From Prochlorococcus sp. scB243_495D8 (GTDB lineage Bacteria > Cyanobacteriota > Cyanobacteriia > PCC-6307 > Cyanobiaceae), in assembly GCA_000634195.1 (NCBI GenBank), contig JFLT01000015.1, positions 62,001 to 126,000 of the forward strand: 64,000 nucleotides of DNA. Direction: 5' to 3'. How positions within the stretch are numbered: position 1 is the stretch's first letter; each line of letters begins with the position of its first letter. Below the pieces are notes generated by a model, which worked only from the letters and a program-made list of their open reading frames with translations, had not been told where the DNA came from and did not search any database. Shown here in pieces: positions 47,986 through 58,724 of the stretch. The translations under genes and the position numbers were made by a program.

Positions 47986-49391
47986 TAGTTGATAAATTCT
48001 CGAACGTCACTGACTTTGCCATTAATTGCAGCAGCAGCAACCATTGCTGGACTCATAAGTAGTGTCCTTCCGTTTGGAGATCCCTGTCTACCCTTGAAAT
48101 TTCTATTACTAGAACTAGCACTAACTTGATTACCTATTAGTTTATCTGAATTCATTGCTAAACACATTGAGCAGCCTGGCTCTCTCCATTGAAATCCAGA
48201 ATCTTTAAATATCTGATCAAGACCTTCTCGTTTTGCTTCATTGGCAACTCTTTCTGAGCCAGGCACTACAAATGCTTTTACATTCTTAGATACTTTTTTG
48301 TCTTTTAATACTTTAGCTGCAATTCTTAAGTCACTGATTCGCCCATTTGTACAACTGCCTATGAAACAAACTTCTACGGGAATATCTTTTATTGATTGTC
48401 CTTGCTTGAAATTCATATATTCAAAAGCCTCTTCAGCAACTAATTTGTCATTCGGGGACAATTCATCTAAAAGAGGTATTTGTTGGTTAATGCCTATACT
48501 TTGGCCAGGAGTAATTCCCCAGGTAACGGTTGGTTCGATTTTTGAAGCATCTATTTTAATTAAATCATCATAAATTGAATTTTCATCACTTTTTAATGAT
48601 TTCCACCATTTAAGAGCATTTTCCCAATGCTCATCTTTAGGAGCACATAATTTATCTTTTATATAACTAAATGTCTTTTCATCAGGGTTGATGTAACCGC
48701 ATCTTGCTCCTCCTTCAATAGACATATTGCATATCGTCATCCTTTCTTCCATTGATAATTCATCTATAGCAGGCCCTGCGAATTCATATGCGAAACCTAC
48801 TCCTGCTTTTACGCCAAGTTCATTAATGATATGAAGTACTAAATCCTTAGCATAAACACCCTTAGATAGTTTATTATCACACCAAATCTGCCTTACTTTC
48901 AATTTGTTCATGGCTATGGTTTGGGTAGCAAGAACGTCTCTTACTTGACTTGTGCCTATCCCAAAAGCAATTGACCCAAAAGCTCCATGAGTTGAAGTAT
49001 GAGAATCTCCGCAAGCGATTGTCATTCCTGGCTGAGTAAGCCCTAATTCTGGTGCCACTACATGAACTATTCCTTGATTACCACTACCAATATTAAAGAA
49101 TCTTATTTTATGCTCTAAGCAATTCTTCTCAAGTGTTTCAATCATCTGTTCAGCGAGATTATCTTTGAAAGGCCTGCTTTGATTGTCTGTTGGTACAATA
49201 TGATCAACAGTAGCAACAGTTCTATCTGGGAATTTAACTTTTAAGTTTTTGTCTTTTAAAGCTCCAAATGCTTGAGGACTTGTAACTTCATGGATAAGGT
49301 GAAGACCAATAAATATTTGATCAGATCCACCTGGAAGTCTTGAAACTTTGTGTAAATCCCAAACTTTATCTAATAAGGTATCTTGACTCAA
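47985..49391 (-). CDS. leuC: 3-isopropylmalate dehydratase large subunit
   Basis: Catalytic [4Fe-4S] subunit of isopropylmalate isomerase. The 468 residues include [22 protein letters not shown] in short motifs and the cluster cysteines in FIGSCTNGR and [28 protein letters not shown] lies near the C-terminus. It forms a unit with leuD and sits 13 bases below the cinA stop. Confidence 0.97.
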   Translation of the reverse strand: MSQDTLLDKVWDLHKVSRLPGGSDQIFIGLHLIHEVTSPQAFGALKDKNLKVKFPDRTVATVDHIVPTDNQSRPFKDNLAEQMIETLEKNCLEHKIRFFNIGSGNQGIVHVVAPELGLTQPGMTIACGDSHTSTHGAFGSIAFGIGTSQVRDVLATQTIAMNKLKVRQIWCDNKLSKGVYAKDLVLHIINELGVKAGVGFAYEFAGPAIDELSMEERMTICNMSIEGGARCGYINPDEKTFSYIKDKLCAPKDEHWENALKWWKSLKSDENSIYDDLIKIDASKIEPTVTWGITPGQSIGINQQIPLLDELSPNDKLVAEEAFEYMNFKQGQSIKDIPVEVCFIGSCTNGRISDLRIAAKVLKDKKVSKNVKAFVVPGSERVANEAKREGLDQIFKDSGFQWREPGCSMCLAMNSDKLIGNQVSASSSNRNFKGRQGSPNGRTLLMSPAMVAAAAINGKVSDVREFIN

Positions 49392-49404
49392 TTTGTAAAA
49401 ATAG

Positions 49405-50679
49405 TTACTTACTATCCGATAATAGAATTAATCTGAGGCTGTTCAAACACACATTTACACTTAGTGTTTGAATTTCAACTCTATTTCGGGTTGAGTTAAA
49501 TAGTTTTTTTATATTATTTATATAATTATTCGGTCCAGAAATTGATATATAGACGAGTCCAACCGGCTTATCTTTACTGCCTCCGTTAGGACCAGCTATT
49601 CCACTAATTGCTATTGCCCAATCTGCTCCTAATTTCTCTTTTACATTAATTGCCATTGACTCACAAACTTCTTCAGAAACAGCTCCATATTTTGAAAGCT
49701 TCTCTTCAGAAATATTTAATAATGAATTTTTTAGCTCATTACTGTAGGAAATAATACTACCTTTAAAAACTTGGGATGAGCCTGATATTGATGTTAGTGA
49801 TGAAGATAGAAGGCCTCCGGTGCAGGATTCAGCAAAAACAATAGTTTGGTTCCTATCGATTAATTGTTTTATTAAAACGCTGGGGAGAGAATCATTATCC
49901 TCTCCAAAAATAAATTTCGAAAAATCTTTTTTTAATTTTTCTTTTACAGGTTTAATTATATTTTTTGCTTCTAGATGATTCTTTGCTCGCGCTGTAATTC
50001 TTAGTTTAACCTCCCCTAAGTTTGCATATGGAGCAACAGTCGGGTTTTTAAGATTTAATAGATCATTAATTTTTTCTGCAACACTTGATTCTCCAATACC
50101 TGCAAATTTAAGAGTATTTGAATAAAAGGAATAATTATCTGAGAATTTGGTTTTAATGAAATCACTAGCCGTCTCTTCCCACATAGTTTTCATTTCACTT
50201 GGTACTCCAGGGAAAGTAAGAATAGTAAATCCTTTTATTGGTTCCCATATCATTCCTGGGGCAGTGCCCCTAGGATTATTAATTATTTGAGCATTTTTTG
50301 GGAAGAGGCATTGTTTCCTTAAGCTGGATGAATCCTCCAGCAGTTTAGAGTTTGACAGTTTTTGCTTAATTTCATACCATAAGTGCGGTCTTTCAAAAAG
50401 AGTTACATTAAAAGATTTGGCTATTGCTTCAGTAGTTAAGTCATCTGGGGTGGGTCCCAAGCCACCAGTTATAATTAGAAGATTACTTCTTTTCGATATT
50501 TCTTGAATTACTTTTATAATTCGATCACAATTATCACCTACAGTTGATTGCCTAAAGTGATTTAAGCCTAATTGAGATAACTGTTCAGAAATCCATTGAG
50601 CATTTGTATTTATAATATTTCCTAAGAGCAGCTCAGTTCCAATAGAAAGAATTTCAACTCCTTTGGAGTTAGGATTCAT
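49405..50679 (-). CDS. cinA: CinA-family protein (competence/damage-inducible, NMN amidase type)
   Basis: The 424-residue protein joins an N-terminal molybdopterin-binding-like domain ([34 protein letters not shown]) to a C-terminal CinA domain ([42 protein letters not shown], split motifs). The C-terminal domain in other bacteria deamidates nicotinamide mononucleotide, and the N-terminal one can hydrolyse ADP-ribose. It overlaps glyA by 4 bases and is probably translated from the same message. Confidence 0.92.
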   Translation of the reverse strand: MNPNSKGVEILSIGTELLLGNIINTNAQWISEQLSQLGLNHFRQSTVGDNCDRIIKVIQEISKRSNLLIITGGLGPTPDDLTTEAIAKSFNVTLFERPHLWYEIKQKLSNSKLLEDSSSLRKQCLFPKNAQIINNPRGTAPGMIWEPIKGFTILTFPGVPSEMKTMWEETASDFIKTKFSDNYSFYSNTLKFAGIGESSVAEKINDLLNLKNPTVAPYANLGEVKLRITARAKNHLEAKNIIKPVKEKLKKDFSKFIFGEDNDSLPSVLIKQLIDRNQTIVFAESCTGGLLSSSLTSISGSSQVFKGSIISYSNELKNSLLNISEEKLSKYGAVSEEVCESMAINVKEKLGADWAIAISGIAGPNGGSKDKPVGLVYISISGPNNYINNIKKLFNSTRNRVEIQTLSVNVCLNSLRLILLSDSK

Positions 50680-51947
50680 TTAATTGATGCTTCAAGTTTA
50701 CCTTCATAAAGAGGGTAACGATTACATAAGGTTAATACTCTTTCTTTACATTGACTTTCAATCAGTGAATTGTCTGGGTTAAGTAATCTATCAGCAATAA
50801 TTTCGCCAACTTCAGCAAAGGCATTCTCATTAAAGCCTCTAGTAGTTAAAGCTGCAGTTCCCAACCTTAGTCCGCTGGTTACAAAAGGTGATTCAGGGTC
50901 AAATGGAACGGTATTTTTATTCGCAGTGATATTCACTTCACTTACAAGCAAGTCAGCAATTTTACCAGTCATATTGATACTTCTTAAATCGAGTAAAACA
51001 ATATGGTTATCAGTGCCTCCACTTACAATATTGATACCTCTATTTATTAAAGTTGAAGCTAGTGCTTTTGCATTTGTTATTACTTGTTGGGAATAATTAA
51101 CGAAATCTGGCTCTAAGGCTTCTCCAAATGCAACTGCTTTAGCAGCAATTATATGTTCGAGGGGCCCACCTTGCGTTCCAGGGAAAACAGATTTATCAAA
51201 TTTCTTTCCAAATTCTGCATCTTTGCATAAGATGAGCCCCCCTCTAGGCCCTCTTAATGTTTTATGAGTAGTTGTAGTTACTACATCACAATATGGGATT
51301 GGATTTGGGTGAAGTTTGCTTGCTACAAGACCGGCAATATGTGCAATATCAGCCATTAAGAAAGCACCAACTTCATCTGCAATATTTCTAAATGATTCAA
51401 AATCGATTGTTCTTGGATAAGCAGAATATCCGCATATGATCAATTTTGGTTTTGTTTCAATTGCTATCTCTCTTATTTCATCAAAATTTAATTCACTAGT
51501 TTCTTTATTTACACCATAGTGAACTGCATTGAACCACTTACCACTCATATTTACTGGAGACCCATGAGTTAGGTGTCCACCATGAGATAAATCCATCCCC
51601 ATAATTGTGTCGCCAGGTTTAAGTAGACTTAGGAAAACAGCAGCATTTGCTTGGGCTCCACTATGGGGTTGAACATTAGCCCAATTAGCATTAAATAATT
51701 TTTTCGCTCTCTGAATAGCTAATTCTTCGATTTCATCAACAAATTCACACCCCCCGTAATATCTTTTTTGGGGTAATCCCTCGGCGTATTTATTTGTAAG
51801 AACGGAACCTTGAGCCTGCATAACCGCAATTGATGCGAAATTTTCGCTTGCGATTAACTCAAGATGAGTTTCCTGCCTGTTCTTTTCAGAGTTTATAAAA
51901 TTAGATATTACTGGATCACTTTCTTTTAGATTTTGAAGAATATTCAT
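50676..51947 (-). CDS. glyA: Serine hydroxymethyltransferase
   Basis: A PLP enzyme that interconverts serine and glycine with one-carbon transfer to tetrahydrofolate. The 423-residue form from ATG 51947 begins [14 protein letters not shown]; a GTG seven codons earlier is also in frame but less likely. It has [12 protein letters not shown], the SGAQANAAV segment and the PLP lysine in [16 protein letters not shown]. Its stop overlaps the cinA start. Confidence 0.97.
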   Translation of the reverse strand: MNILQNLKESDPVISNFINSEKNRQETHLELIASENFASIAVMQAQGSVLTNKYAEGLPQKRYYGGCEFVDEIEELAIQRAKKLFNANWANVQPHSGAQANAAVFLSLLKPGDTIMGMDLSHGGHLTHGSPVNMSGKWFNAVHYGVNKETSELNFDEIREIAIETKPKLIICGYSAYPRTIDFESFRNIADEVGAFLMADIAHIAGLVASKLHPNPIPYCDVVTTTTHKTLRGPRGGLILCKDAEFGKKFDKSVFPGTQGGPLEHIIAAKAVAFGEALEPDFVNYSQQVITNAKALASTLINRGINIVSGGTDNHIVLLDLRSINMTGKIADLLVSEVNITANKNTVPFDPESPFVTSGLRLGTAALTTRGFNENAFAEVGEIIADRLLNPDNSLIESQCKERVLTLCNRYPLYEGKLEASIK

Positions 51948-52023
51948 TGAATTTGATAAGTAATACACATAATATAGACGATATTTTTAGAAAAATATAA
52001 AAAGAATATTTCAGAATTTTAAA

Positions 52024-52097
52024 CGCGCCTGGAGAGATTCGAACTCCCGACACCCTGATCCGTAGTCAGGTGCTCTAATCCACTGAGCTACAGGCGC
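52024..52097 (-). tRNA. tRNA-Arg (anticodon ACG)
   Basis: Read on the minus strand, the acceptor arms are GCGCCTG and CAGGCGC, the D-arm contains AGCTCAGTGG, and the anticodon stem CCTGA/TCAGG encloses CTACGGA. The T-loop is TTCGAAT, and the discriminator is G at 52024. The length is 74 bases. CCA is not encoded. Confidence 0.95.
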
Positions 52098-52183
52098 ATA
52101 ATTATGTAATATCTCTGTTTCAGGGTCTCTTAGTCAACTAGATTTCGGGTAAAATATCTATTATTAACAATCTATTTATTAAT

Positions 52184-52435
52184 ATGCCTATAAAGTGGTA
52201 CGGAAATGGTGATTTGGAAGATCCTATCTATAAACATTTTTCTCGAATAGTAAATTTTGTTATTCACTGCATGATATTCACTGCGATTGTAAGTGGCACT
52301 TGGCTTTTAAAAGAGATTAAATATGAAATTAGCTACTTTAATAATTTTGCAATTGTCTGGTCAATACTTTTGGCCTCCCATTTATTTTTCGTGATTATAA
52401 AAAAACCTAAAGATACTTCAAAACAATCAACTTAA
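52184..52435 (+). CDS. Hypothetical small membrane protein
   Basis: An 83-residue protein with two hydrophobic segments (about 22-43 and 53-71) and a charged C-terminus. The N-terminal IKWYGNGDLEDPIYKHFSRIVN is soluble-looking. I do not recognise the family. It is 14 bases upstream of a DUF3181 gene on the same strand. Confidence 0.75.
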   Translation: MPIKWYGNGDLEDPIYKHFSRIVNFVIHCMIFTAIVSGTWLLKEIKYEISYFNNFAIVWSILLASHLFFVIIKKPKDTSKQST

Positions 52436-52449
52436 ATCAATTTATATTT

Positions 52450-52734
52450 ATGGACTCTCAGATACGTATAAGTGATCTAGAAAATATTATTTCCGAAAAG
52501 CTCTTTATTAAAATAGAAAAGTGGAATTTGTATCTTGGAGACGCTGGTCTGGCTAGGCATCTTGCTATTGAATGTATCAGCAACAAAGATCAAAGCCCAT
52601 TGGAGGCTGCAAAATTAAGTTTGAAAGCAATAAATGTAAAAGTAGGGGATGGTGTTAATAGTATCCCACTGATTAATTTAATCACTAATTCACAAATTCT
52701 AGAATTAGAGGAGATTATGGAAAGTTTTTTTTAG
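52450..52734 (+). CDS. DUF3181 cyanobacterial protein
   Basis: A 94-residue soluble helical protein that fits DUF3181 by LENIISEKLFIKIEKWNLYLGDAGLARHLAIE (in shorter motifs: KIEKWNLYLGDAGLA) and by length. Function is unknown. It converges on murJ with a 4-base gap. Confidence 0.8.
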   Translation: MDSQIRISDLENIISEKLFIKIEKWNLYLGDAGLARHLAIECISNKDQSPLEAAKLSLKAINVKVGDGVNSIPLINLITNSQILELEEIMESFF

Positions 52735-52738
52735 AAAA

Positions 52739-54361
52739 CTAAATCTCTTTTTTTAAAACTTTAAATTTATTTACTTTCAAGCATTTTGTAAGTAAATAAT
52801 ACATTACAAAAAAAGTTAGAGTTCCAAATATTAAAAATAAAAATTCCGAGAGATTTGAATTGAAGTTATTCGTAGTTTTCAGAATAGTAAAACAAAGGGT
52901 GCTGTCCATAAATACGGCTAATGACATGAGGCTAATTTTCCTCAATAATTCCAAGTTAGGTAAAATGATATTTTCATTGCGCAGATTAAAAGAAAGAAAA
53001 ATACAAACTATAAAGTTGACTATTACTGAAGATAAAATTATTCCCACGATTCCAAAATTATAAGGAGAAAGATTCCCAAAATTCTTAATTGGGGCACCAA
53101 TTAAAAACCAATCAAAAAAAAGATTAAATATTATCCCTGCGAATGAAGACTTAAAAGGGAAGTTTGTTTTTTCTATTAAATAGTAAGTTCTCACTAATAA
53201 ATCTCTATAAAGATAAAAGGGTATGCCAACTGCATAAGCAATTAATATATTCTTTACTTTTAAAGTTGCTGAATAATCAAAAGATCCCCTTTGAAAAACT
53301 AATTGTACGATTTGATTATTGAATGTTATGAAAAATCCGGTTAAAAAAATAGCTGTCAAGAAACAGGACTCTATCCCAGATATCAATTGTTTTTGGAGAC
53401 CTCTTTCGTCTTTTTCACTTCTCAATTTAGAGAATTTTGGAAGTAATGGCAGAATTAAGGAGTTAGATAATATGCCTAAGGGTGCCTGTATGAGAAAGTT
53501 TCCGTAAGCTAGTCCAGATGCTGCACCTTGAAAATTTGAAGCGAAAAACATATCGATAAAAACATTAATTTGATTTAGACCTGATGAGAAAGATGCTGGA
53601 ATAATTAGTTTGAAAATCCTCCTCTCTTCATCTTTAAATAAATTGAAGGTTGACTCTAATCTCAAGAGACCAATTTTATTTATTTCCCAAATTTGAACAA
53701 CAAACTGAATTAAAGTTCCTGTCAAAGTTGCAAATGCCAGTAATCCCGTGTAAGTAAAGAAATTAGAAGATGTATTTTCTTGGTTGAAAATCCAACTAAA
53801 TAAAATAAAAAAAATAATAGTTACGCTTGTTATTGCTGGACTTATACTTGATAAAAAGAATTTTCTTTGGGAATTTAATGCGCCAAAGCTTAAACCTATG
53901 AAGCCAGATAAAGGTATGCAAGGTGTAAGTATTTGTAATTGGTAAGTGGCAATAGATTTAGCTTCGTAACTTAAATTCGGGGCCAATAAATCAATTAATA
54001 AACTGGAATTCGAGTAAATCAGTAGGGCTATAATTAATAATAATATTGAAAGTTTTATGCTTACTTGAGTTAAAACAATTCCTCCATTTTTTTTGTTAAG
54101 CGGAGTTAAAACTGCTACAACTGCGTTATGCAATGGACCATTAATACCCCCAATGATTATTAGCAAAAAACCAGGAATTATATATGCATAATTAAAAGCG
54201 TCGTATGTTGTACCAACCCCAAAAGCAGCAGCTATAAATATTTGTCTTAGACATCCAGCTAATTTACTTAGACTAGTACCAAAAGAAATTGAAAAAACAT
54301 TATTTTTTAAAAATGAATGCATTTGGATTTGTCTAGATTTTTCAATAAGTTTAAGTTTCAA
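52739..54361 (-). CDS. murJ: Lipid II flippase MurJ
   Basis: A MOP-superfamily integral membrane protein with about 14 hydrophobic segments in 540 residues. It moves lipid II across the plasma membrane for peptidoglycan synthesis. Landmarks are the SLSKLAGCLRQIFIAAAFG opening, the GGINGPLHNAVVAVLTP segment, and QVNVFIDMFFASN-like NQINVFIDMFFASN in the middle. The C-terminal 100 residues are more hydrophobic and less conserved. Divergent from sfsA, with a 31-base gap. Confidence 0.92.
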   Translation of the reverse strand: MKLKLIEKSRQIQMHSFLKNNVFSISFGTSLSKLAGCLRQIFIAAAFGVGTTYDAFNYAYIIPGFLLIIIGGINGPLHNAVVAVLTPLNKKNGGIVLTQVSIKLSILLLIIALLIYSNSSLLIDLLAPNLSYEAKSIATYQLQILTPCIPLSGFIGLSFGALNSQRKFFLSSISPAITSVTIIFFILFSWIFNQENTSSNFFTYTGLLAFATLTGTLIQFVVQIWEINKIGLLRLESTFNLFKDEERRIFKLIIPASFSSGLNQINVFIDMFFASNFQGAASGLAYGNFLIQAPLGILSNSLILPLLPKFSKLRSEKDERGLQKQLISGIESCFLTAIFLTGFFITFNNQIVQLVFQRGSFDYSATLKVKNILIAYAVGIPFYLYRDLLVRTYYLIEKTNFPFKSSFAGIIFNLFFDWFLIGAPIKNFGNLSPYNFGIVGIILSSVIVNFIVCIFLSFNLRNENIILPNLELLRKISLMSLAVFMDSTLCFTILKTTNNFNSNLSEFLFLIFGTLTFFVMYYLLTKCLKVNKFKVLKKEI

Positions 54362-54392
54362 TTATATTTGATTTCTAACTAACGACATATTC

Positions 54393-55133
54393 ATGAATGA
54401 TCGGATATTTAATTTTGATCCATTAATTGAAGGGGTTTTAATTAAGAGGTATAAAAGGTTTCTTGCAGATATTGAATTAGAGAGTGGAGAGGTAGTAACT
54501 GCTCATTGCGCTAACACTGGCCCAATGAAGGGGCTTTTGAGTGAGGGAGCAAAAGTAAGAATAAGTGTTTCCACTTCTACAAAAAGAAAATTACCTTTTA
54601 CTTGGGAACAGATTTGTGTTTTTAATTCAAAAAATGAGGAGGTTTGGGTAGGTATTAATACTCTATTTGCAAATAAGTTAATCAAAAAGGTTATTGAGAA
54701 AAATTTGCTTGTTGAAATAATAGGTGAAATAGAGACAATTAAATCTGAAGTTCCTTATGGAAAAGATAAAAAAAGCAGAATTGACTTTTTTTTAACCCCA
54801 AAATCTTCAAATCCTGATAAACGTAACATTTATATGGAGGTTAAAAATACGACTTGGATTAAAGATAATGTAGCTCTATTCCCAGATACAGTCACGAAAA
54901 GAGGCCAAAAACATCTCATGGAATTAAAGGAATTAATTCCTGAAAGTAAAAGTGTTTTAGTACTTTGTATAACGAGAAAAGACGCTTGTTTTTTTGCCCC
55001 TGGAGATGATGCAGACCCCTTTTACGGCAGTCTTTTTAGAGAATCTTTAAGTGCAGGAATGATAACCATCCCATGTTGCTTTGAATTTCATAAAGACCAT
55101 GTATCATGGAAAGGAATTAAACCTTTGAATTAA
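54393..55133 (+). CDS. sfsA: SfsA family protein (sugar fermentation stimulation homologue)
   Basis: The 246-residue protein has an OB-like N-terminal domain ([33 protein letters not shown]) and a nuclease-like C-terminal domain with YMEVKNTTW and [13 protein letters not shown]. SfsA in E. coli was named for a maltose-metabolism effect, and the fold suggests a nucleic-acid role. No more specific function is supported. The start is ATG. Confidence 0.92.
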   Translation: MNDRIFNFDPLIEGVLIKRYKRFLADIELESGEVVTAHCANTGPMKGLLSEGAKVRISVSTSTKRKLPFTWEQICVFNSKNEEVWVGINTLFANKLIKKVIEKNLLVEIIGEIETIKSEVPYGKDKKSRIDFFLTPKSSNPDKRNIYMEVKNTTWIKDNVALFPDTVTKRGQKHLMELKELIPESKSVLVLCITRKDACFFAPGDDADPFYGSLFRESLSAGMITIPCCFEFHKDHVSWKGIKPLN

Positions 55134-55216
55134 ATAAAATCTTGATAATTTGAAACTCTTAAAAAAAAATTTTTTAAATTTAACAGATATAGTTTTAAGG
55201 TGCAACTATAAAATTG

Positions 55217-55230
55217 GTAACAACGACTAC
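55217..55230 (+). promoter_or_regulatory. NtcA box upstream of amt
   Basis: A perfect GTA-N8-TAC palindrome lies 84 bases before the amt ATG. A clear TAN3T -10 element at 22-24 bases downstream is not obvious; AT-rich candidates lie around 55253-55266. Ammonium transporter genes are established NtcA targets in cyanobacteria. Confidence 0.65.
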
Positions 55231-55313
55231 TAGACACTAATAAGTTTTTTGAGCAAAATTGAATATGAAAGGAAACAGCACAAACTGTTTTTTTGCAGAT
55301 CTAATTTTTTTTT

Positions 55314-56774
55314 ATGACCACTGCTTTGCAAACGCCTCAAAGGCGCTCTAGGTCCAGATTACAAGATGCAAGTCTTGTTAATGGACCTATGCTCCTTTTG
55401 AGGAGTATTCGAGGATTTAGTTCAAACCGCTCAATGTTGTGGCTTGCAACTGTTCCTTTAGCTCTGTTTGGTTTAGGTATTTTTAATCTTTCAGCTCATG
55501 CAGCTGATTTACCTGAGTTGAATGCAGCTTTTCTTGCTAACAATTTATGGCTTTTGATCGCTACTATTTTAGTGATCTTTATGAACGCTGGTTTCGCTAT
55601 GGTTGAGGCAGGTATGTGTCGTTCTAAGAACGCAGTAAACATCCTTGCTAAAAACTTATTCGTATTTGCTTTAGCTGTAACCTCTTATTGGTTTATCGGC
55701 TATTCATTAATGTACGGAGGTAGTGTTGCTGACGGATGGCTTTATTTTGGAGGCTTATTTTTTGATCCAACAGTTACCGCTGATATGGTAACTGATGCTG
55801 GATTAGTCCCAACAGTTGATTTCTTGTTCCAGTCTGCATTCGCAGGAACTGCGGCAACTATCGTATCCGGTCTTGTTGCTGAAAGAGTTAAATTTGGAGA
55901 ATTTGTTGTTTTTGCTGTTGTATTAACTGCATTTATATATCCAATTGCTGGTAGCTGGAAATGGAATGGTGGTTGGCTTGATTCTTTAGGTTTTGTAGAC
56001 TTTGCTGGTTCTTCAATTGTTCACTCAGTTGGAGCATGGGCGGGTCTTGTAGGAGCTATGCTTCTTGGACCAAGAATTGGCAAATACTCTGATGGGAAAC
56101 CACAAGCTATGCCAGGACACAACATGGCTATAGCTACTTTAGGTGCATTAGTTCTATGGATAGGTTGGTATGGTTTTAACCCCGGTTCTCAACTTGCCAT
56201 GGATCAATGGGTTCCATATGTTGCTGTAACAACTACTTTGGCAGCAGCAGCTGGTGCTATTGGCGCAACTATTGTTTCAACATTAACTTCTGGTAAGCCT
56301 GATCTTACAATGATAATTAACGGAATCCTTGCTGGTTTGGTTAGTATCACTGCTGGTTGTGGTGATATGACTCTTGCTGGGGCCTGGTTCGCAGGACTAG
56401 TGGGTGGAATAATCGTTGTATTTTCTGTTGCAGCACTTGATGCTGCTGAGATCGATGATCCTGTAGGCGCATTCTCTGTTCACGGAGTTTGTGGTGTATG
56501 GGGTACTGTTGTTATCGGTCTTTGGGGTACAGCTGTACAAGGTGATGGAGCAGGTATGGGATTATTCAATGGAGGAGGTATTACCCTTCTTCTTGTTCAA
56601 GCTCTTGGTGCCGCAGCTTATGCTATTTGGACACTAGTTACTTGCTGGATTGCCTGGTCTGTAATTGGAGGATTATTCGGTGGAATCCGAGTATCTGAAG
56701 AGGAAGAGACTCAAGGCTTAGATATAGGAGAGCATGGAATGGAAGCATATCCAGACTTTGCATCTGCTAAGTAA
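55314..56774 (+). CDS. amt: Ammonium transporter Amt
   Basis: A high-affinity ammonium channel/transporter with about 11 membrane spans. The 486 residues open with a long basic N-terminal leader (1-40) and a signal-like hydrophobic stretch ending near SAHAA, then LAANNLWLL-type start of the transporter (AAFLANNLWLLIATILV). Family motifs include GFAMVEAGMCRSKNAVNI, DFAGSSIVHSVGAWAGLVGA and the late histidine in FSVHGVCGVWGTV. A perfect NtcA box upstream indicates induction under nitrogen limitation. It is a single-gene unit ended by a strong terminator. Confidence 0.97.
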   Translation: MTTALQTPQRRSRSRLQDASLVNGPMLLLRSIRGFSSNRSMLWLATVPLALFGLGIFNLSAHAADLPELNAAFLANNLWLLIATILVIFMNAGFAMVEAGMCRSKNAVNILAKNLFVFALAVTSYWFIGYSLMYGGSVADGWLYFGGLFFDPTVTADMVTDAGLVPTVDFLFQSAFAGTAATIVSGLVAERVKFGEFVVFAVVLTAFIYPIAGSWKWNGGWLDSLGFVDFAGSSIVHSVGAWAGLVGAMLLGPRIGKYSDGKPQAMPGHNMAIATLGALVLWIGWYGFNPGSQLAMDQWVPYVAVTTTLAAAAGAIGATIVSTLTSGKPDLTMIINGILAGLVSITAGCGDMTLAGAWFAGLVGGIIVVFSVAALDAAEIDDPVGAFSVHGVCGVWGTVVIGLWGTAVQGDGAGMGLFNGGGITLLLVQALGAAAYAIWTLVTCWIAWSVIGGLFGGIRVSEEEETQGLDIGEHGMEAYPDFASAK

Positions 56775-56794
56775 TCTAACTAAAAATTAATTTA

Positions 56795-56828
56795 AGAAAC
56801 CTGACTTATGTCAGGTTTCTTTTTTTTT
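56795..56828 (+). terminator. amt intrinsic terminator
   Basis: An 11-base perfect stem AGAAACCTGAC/GTCAGGTTTCT with a TTAT loop, followed by nine T, lies 20 bases after the amt stop. Confidence 0.92.
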
Positions 56829-56863
56829 ACGAAAAATTATTTAAAACGTTGTAATATGGGAAA

Positions 56864-58060
56864 ATGGATACTCAAGCTTTTAGAAGATCTCTTCATCATT
56901 CTGATAGATACAATAGAAGGGGTTTCGATTCACCAACAAAAAGAGCTCAAGCGTTAGAAGAAGCTTACCAAAGTGATTTGATAAGTTCTATTAGAGATAA
57001 TGGTTTTACTTACACTAAAGGCAGACTAAATATTAAGTTGGCCCAAGCCTTCGGGTTTTGTTGGGGAGTTGAAAGAGCTGTAGCAATGGCTTATGAAACT
57101 AGAAGACATTACCCTAATGAGAATATTTGGATAACAAACGAAATAATTCATAATCCCTCGGTTAATGATCATTTAAGAAAAATGAATGTTAAATTCATTT
57201 CAGCAAAAAATGGAATCAAAGATTTTTCTCTAGTTTCTAATGGTGATGTAGTTATACTTCCTGCTTTCGGAGCCACTGTTCAAGAAATGAAACTATTGCA
57301 CGAGAAAGGTTGTCATATTATTGATACAACTTGTCCATGGGTTTCTAAGGTTTGGCATACAGTTGAAAAACATAAAAAACATGTTTTCACATCTATTATC
57401 CATGGAAAATTTAAGCATGAAGAGACTCTTGCTACAAGTTCTTTCGCCGGTAAATATTTAGTTGTACTTGATTTAGAAGAAGCAAATTACGTATCTGAAT
57501 ATATTCTGGGGAGAGGTAATAGAAATGAGTTTATGAACAAATTTGCTAAAGCTTGTTCTAATGGATTTGATCCTGATAAAGATTTAGATAGAGTTGGTGT
57601 TGCAAATCAGACAACTATGCTTAAGAGCGAGACTGAAGAAATTGGAAAGGTTTTTGAAAGGACTATGTTAAAAAAATTTGGACCCGAAAACTTAAATAGT
57701 CACTTTTTAGCTTTTAATACTATTTGTGATGCAACTGAAGAAAGACAAGATGCAATGTTTTCTTTGGTTGATGAGGACCTTGATATTCTAGTAGTTATTG
57801 GAGGCTTTAATTCCTCCAATACTACGCACTTACAAGAAATAGCAATTACTAAAAATATTTCTTCTTTTCACATTGACACGCCTGAAAGGATATCAGTTAA
57901 AGAAAACTCAATATTTCATAAACCACTAGGATCAGAATTAGAACTTAAAAAAAACTTTCTACCTAGTGGAATAATTAATGTTGGAATTACCTCAGGTGCA
58001 TCCACTCCTGATAAGGTCGTTGCAGATGTTATTGAAAAGTTAATTAATATCGCTTCCTGA
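56864..58060 (+). CDS. ispH: 4-hydroxy-3-methylbut-2-enyl diphosphate reductase
   Basis: The last enzyme of the MEP isoprenoid pathway, with a [4Fe-4S] cluster. The 398-residue cyanobacterial/plant-type protein has the usual N-terminal extension, then cluster cysteines in [22 protein letters not shown] and [12 protein letters not shown]. Further landmarks are [10 protein letters not shown] and the C-terminal [10 protein letters not shown]. It supplies precursors for carotenoids, chlorophyll phytol and quinones. The start is ATG 35 bases below the amt terminator. Confidence 0.97.
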   Translation: MDTQAFRRSLHHSDRYNRRGFDSPTKRAQALEEAYQSDLISSIRDNGFTYTKGRLNIKLAQAFGFCWGVERAVAMAYETRRHYPNENIWITNEIIHNPSVNDHLRKMNVKFISAKNGIKDFSLVSNGDVVILPAFGATVQEMKLLHEKGCHIIDTTCPWVSKVWHTVEKHKKHVFTSIIHGKFKHEETLATSSFAGKYLVVLDLEEANYVSEYILGRGNRNEFMNKFAKACSNGFDPDKDLDRVGVANQTTMLKSETEEIGKVFERTMLKKFGPENLNSHFLAFNTICDATEERQDAMFSLVDEDLDILVVIGGFNSSNTTHLQEIAITKNISSFHIDTPERISVKENSIFHKPLGSELELKKNFLPSGIINVGITSGASTPDKVVADVIEKLINIAS

Positions 58061-58162
58061 ATCTGTTATTCATTTAATATTTGCTTAGTTTTTTTAATTT
58101 ATTAGTCAGATAATTCCAAAAGATCTACTTTATTAACTAGAATAATGGAAAATTCTTGAAGT

Positions 58163-58723
58163 ATGGAAGACAAAGCACAGACTAATCAGGTTCAAACTGC
58201 AAGTATGAATAGAACTAAAGCGCCTCAAAAAGTTGAAGTTGTAGTTGCTAATTCATCTTCAGGGTCAGAAGTAAATATCCTCGGAGAACTATCTATTTTT
58301 GTTTTAAGAATAGGTTTTTGTGCTTTGATGATTCATCATGGCCTAGAAAAACTTCAGGATCCTCAGGGTTTTGCTGAGTTTGTAGTTGGTAAGTACTTTC
58401 CATTTTTGCCAGGTGATCCTGTTATTTGGACTTTTGGAGCAGCAATTACTCAATTAGTTTGTCCAGTAGGATTGGCTTTAGGGATTTTTGCGAGGCTTTC
58501 TTCTCTTGGTTTATTCTCCACCATGGCATTTGCTGTTTATTTTCATCTTCTAGATACAGGATTAGAAGGTTTTCCTCTTGCAGTAGTTGAAGGTCACAAC
58601 TATGCCTTCGAATTGTCTTTCATCTACGGGGCTATTTCTCTCTACTTTCTATGTGCAGGTCCAGGCAGGCTATCTTTATTCAGAAAAACTAACAAGATTA
58701 CATATTATCCAAAATCAACATAA
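58163..58723 (+). CDS. DoxX-family membrane protein
   Basis: A 186-residue protein with a polar N-terminal stretch (1-43) and four hydrophobic segments in the DoxX pattern: ILGELSIFVLRIGFCALMIHHGLEKL (split as LSIFVLRIGF and MIHHGLEKL), PGDPVIWTFGAAITQLVCPV, and NYAFELSFIYGAISLYFL. Roles proposed for DoxX proteins range from quinol-linked redox to thiosulfate metabolism; none can be assigned here. It ends one base before the convergent purH stop. Confidence 0.85.
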   Translation: MEDKAQTNQVQTASMNRTKAPQKVEVVVANSSSGSEVNILGELSIFVLRIGFCALMIHHGLEKLQDPQGFAEFVVGKYFPFLPGDPVIWTFGAAITQLVCPVGLALGIFARLSSLGLFSTMAFAVYFHLLDTGLEGFPLAVVEGHNYAFELSFIYGAISLYFLCAGPGRLSLFRKTNKITYYPKST

Positions 58724-58724
58724 T

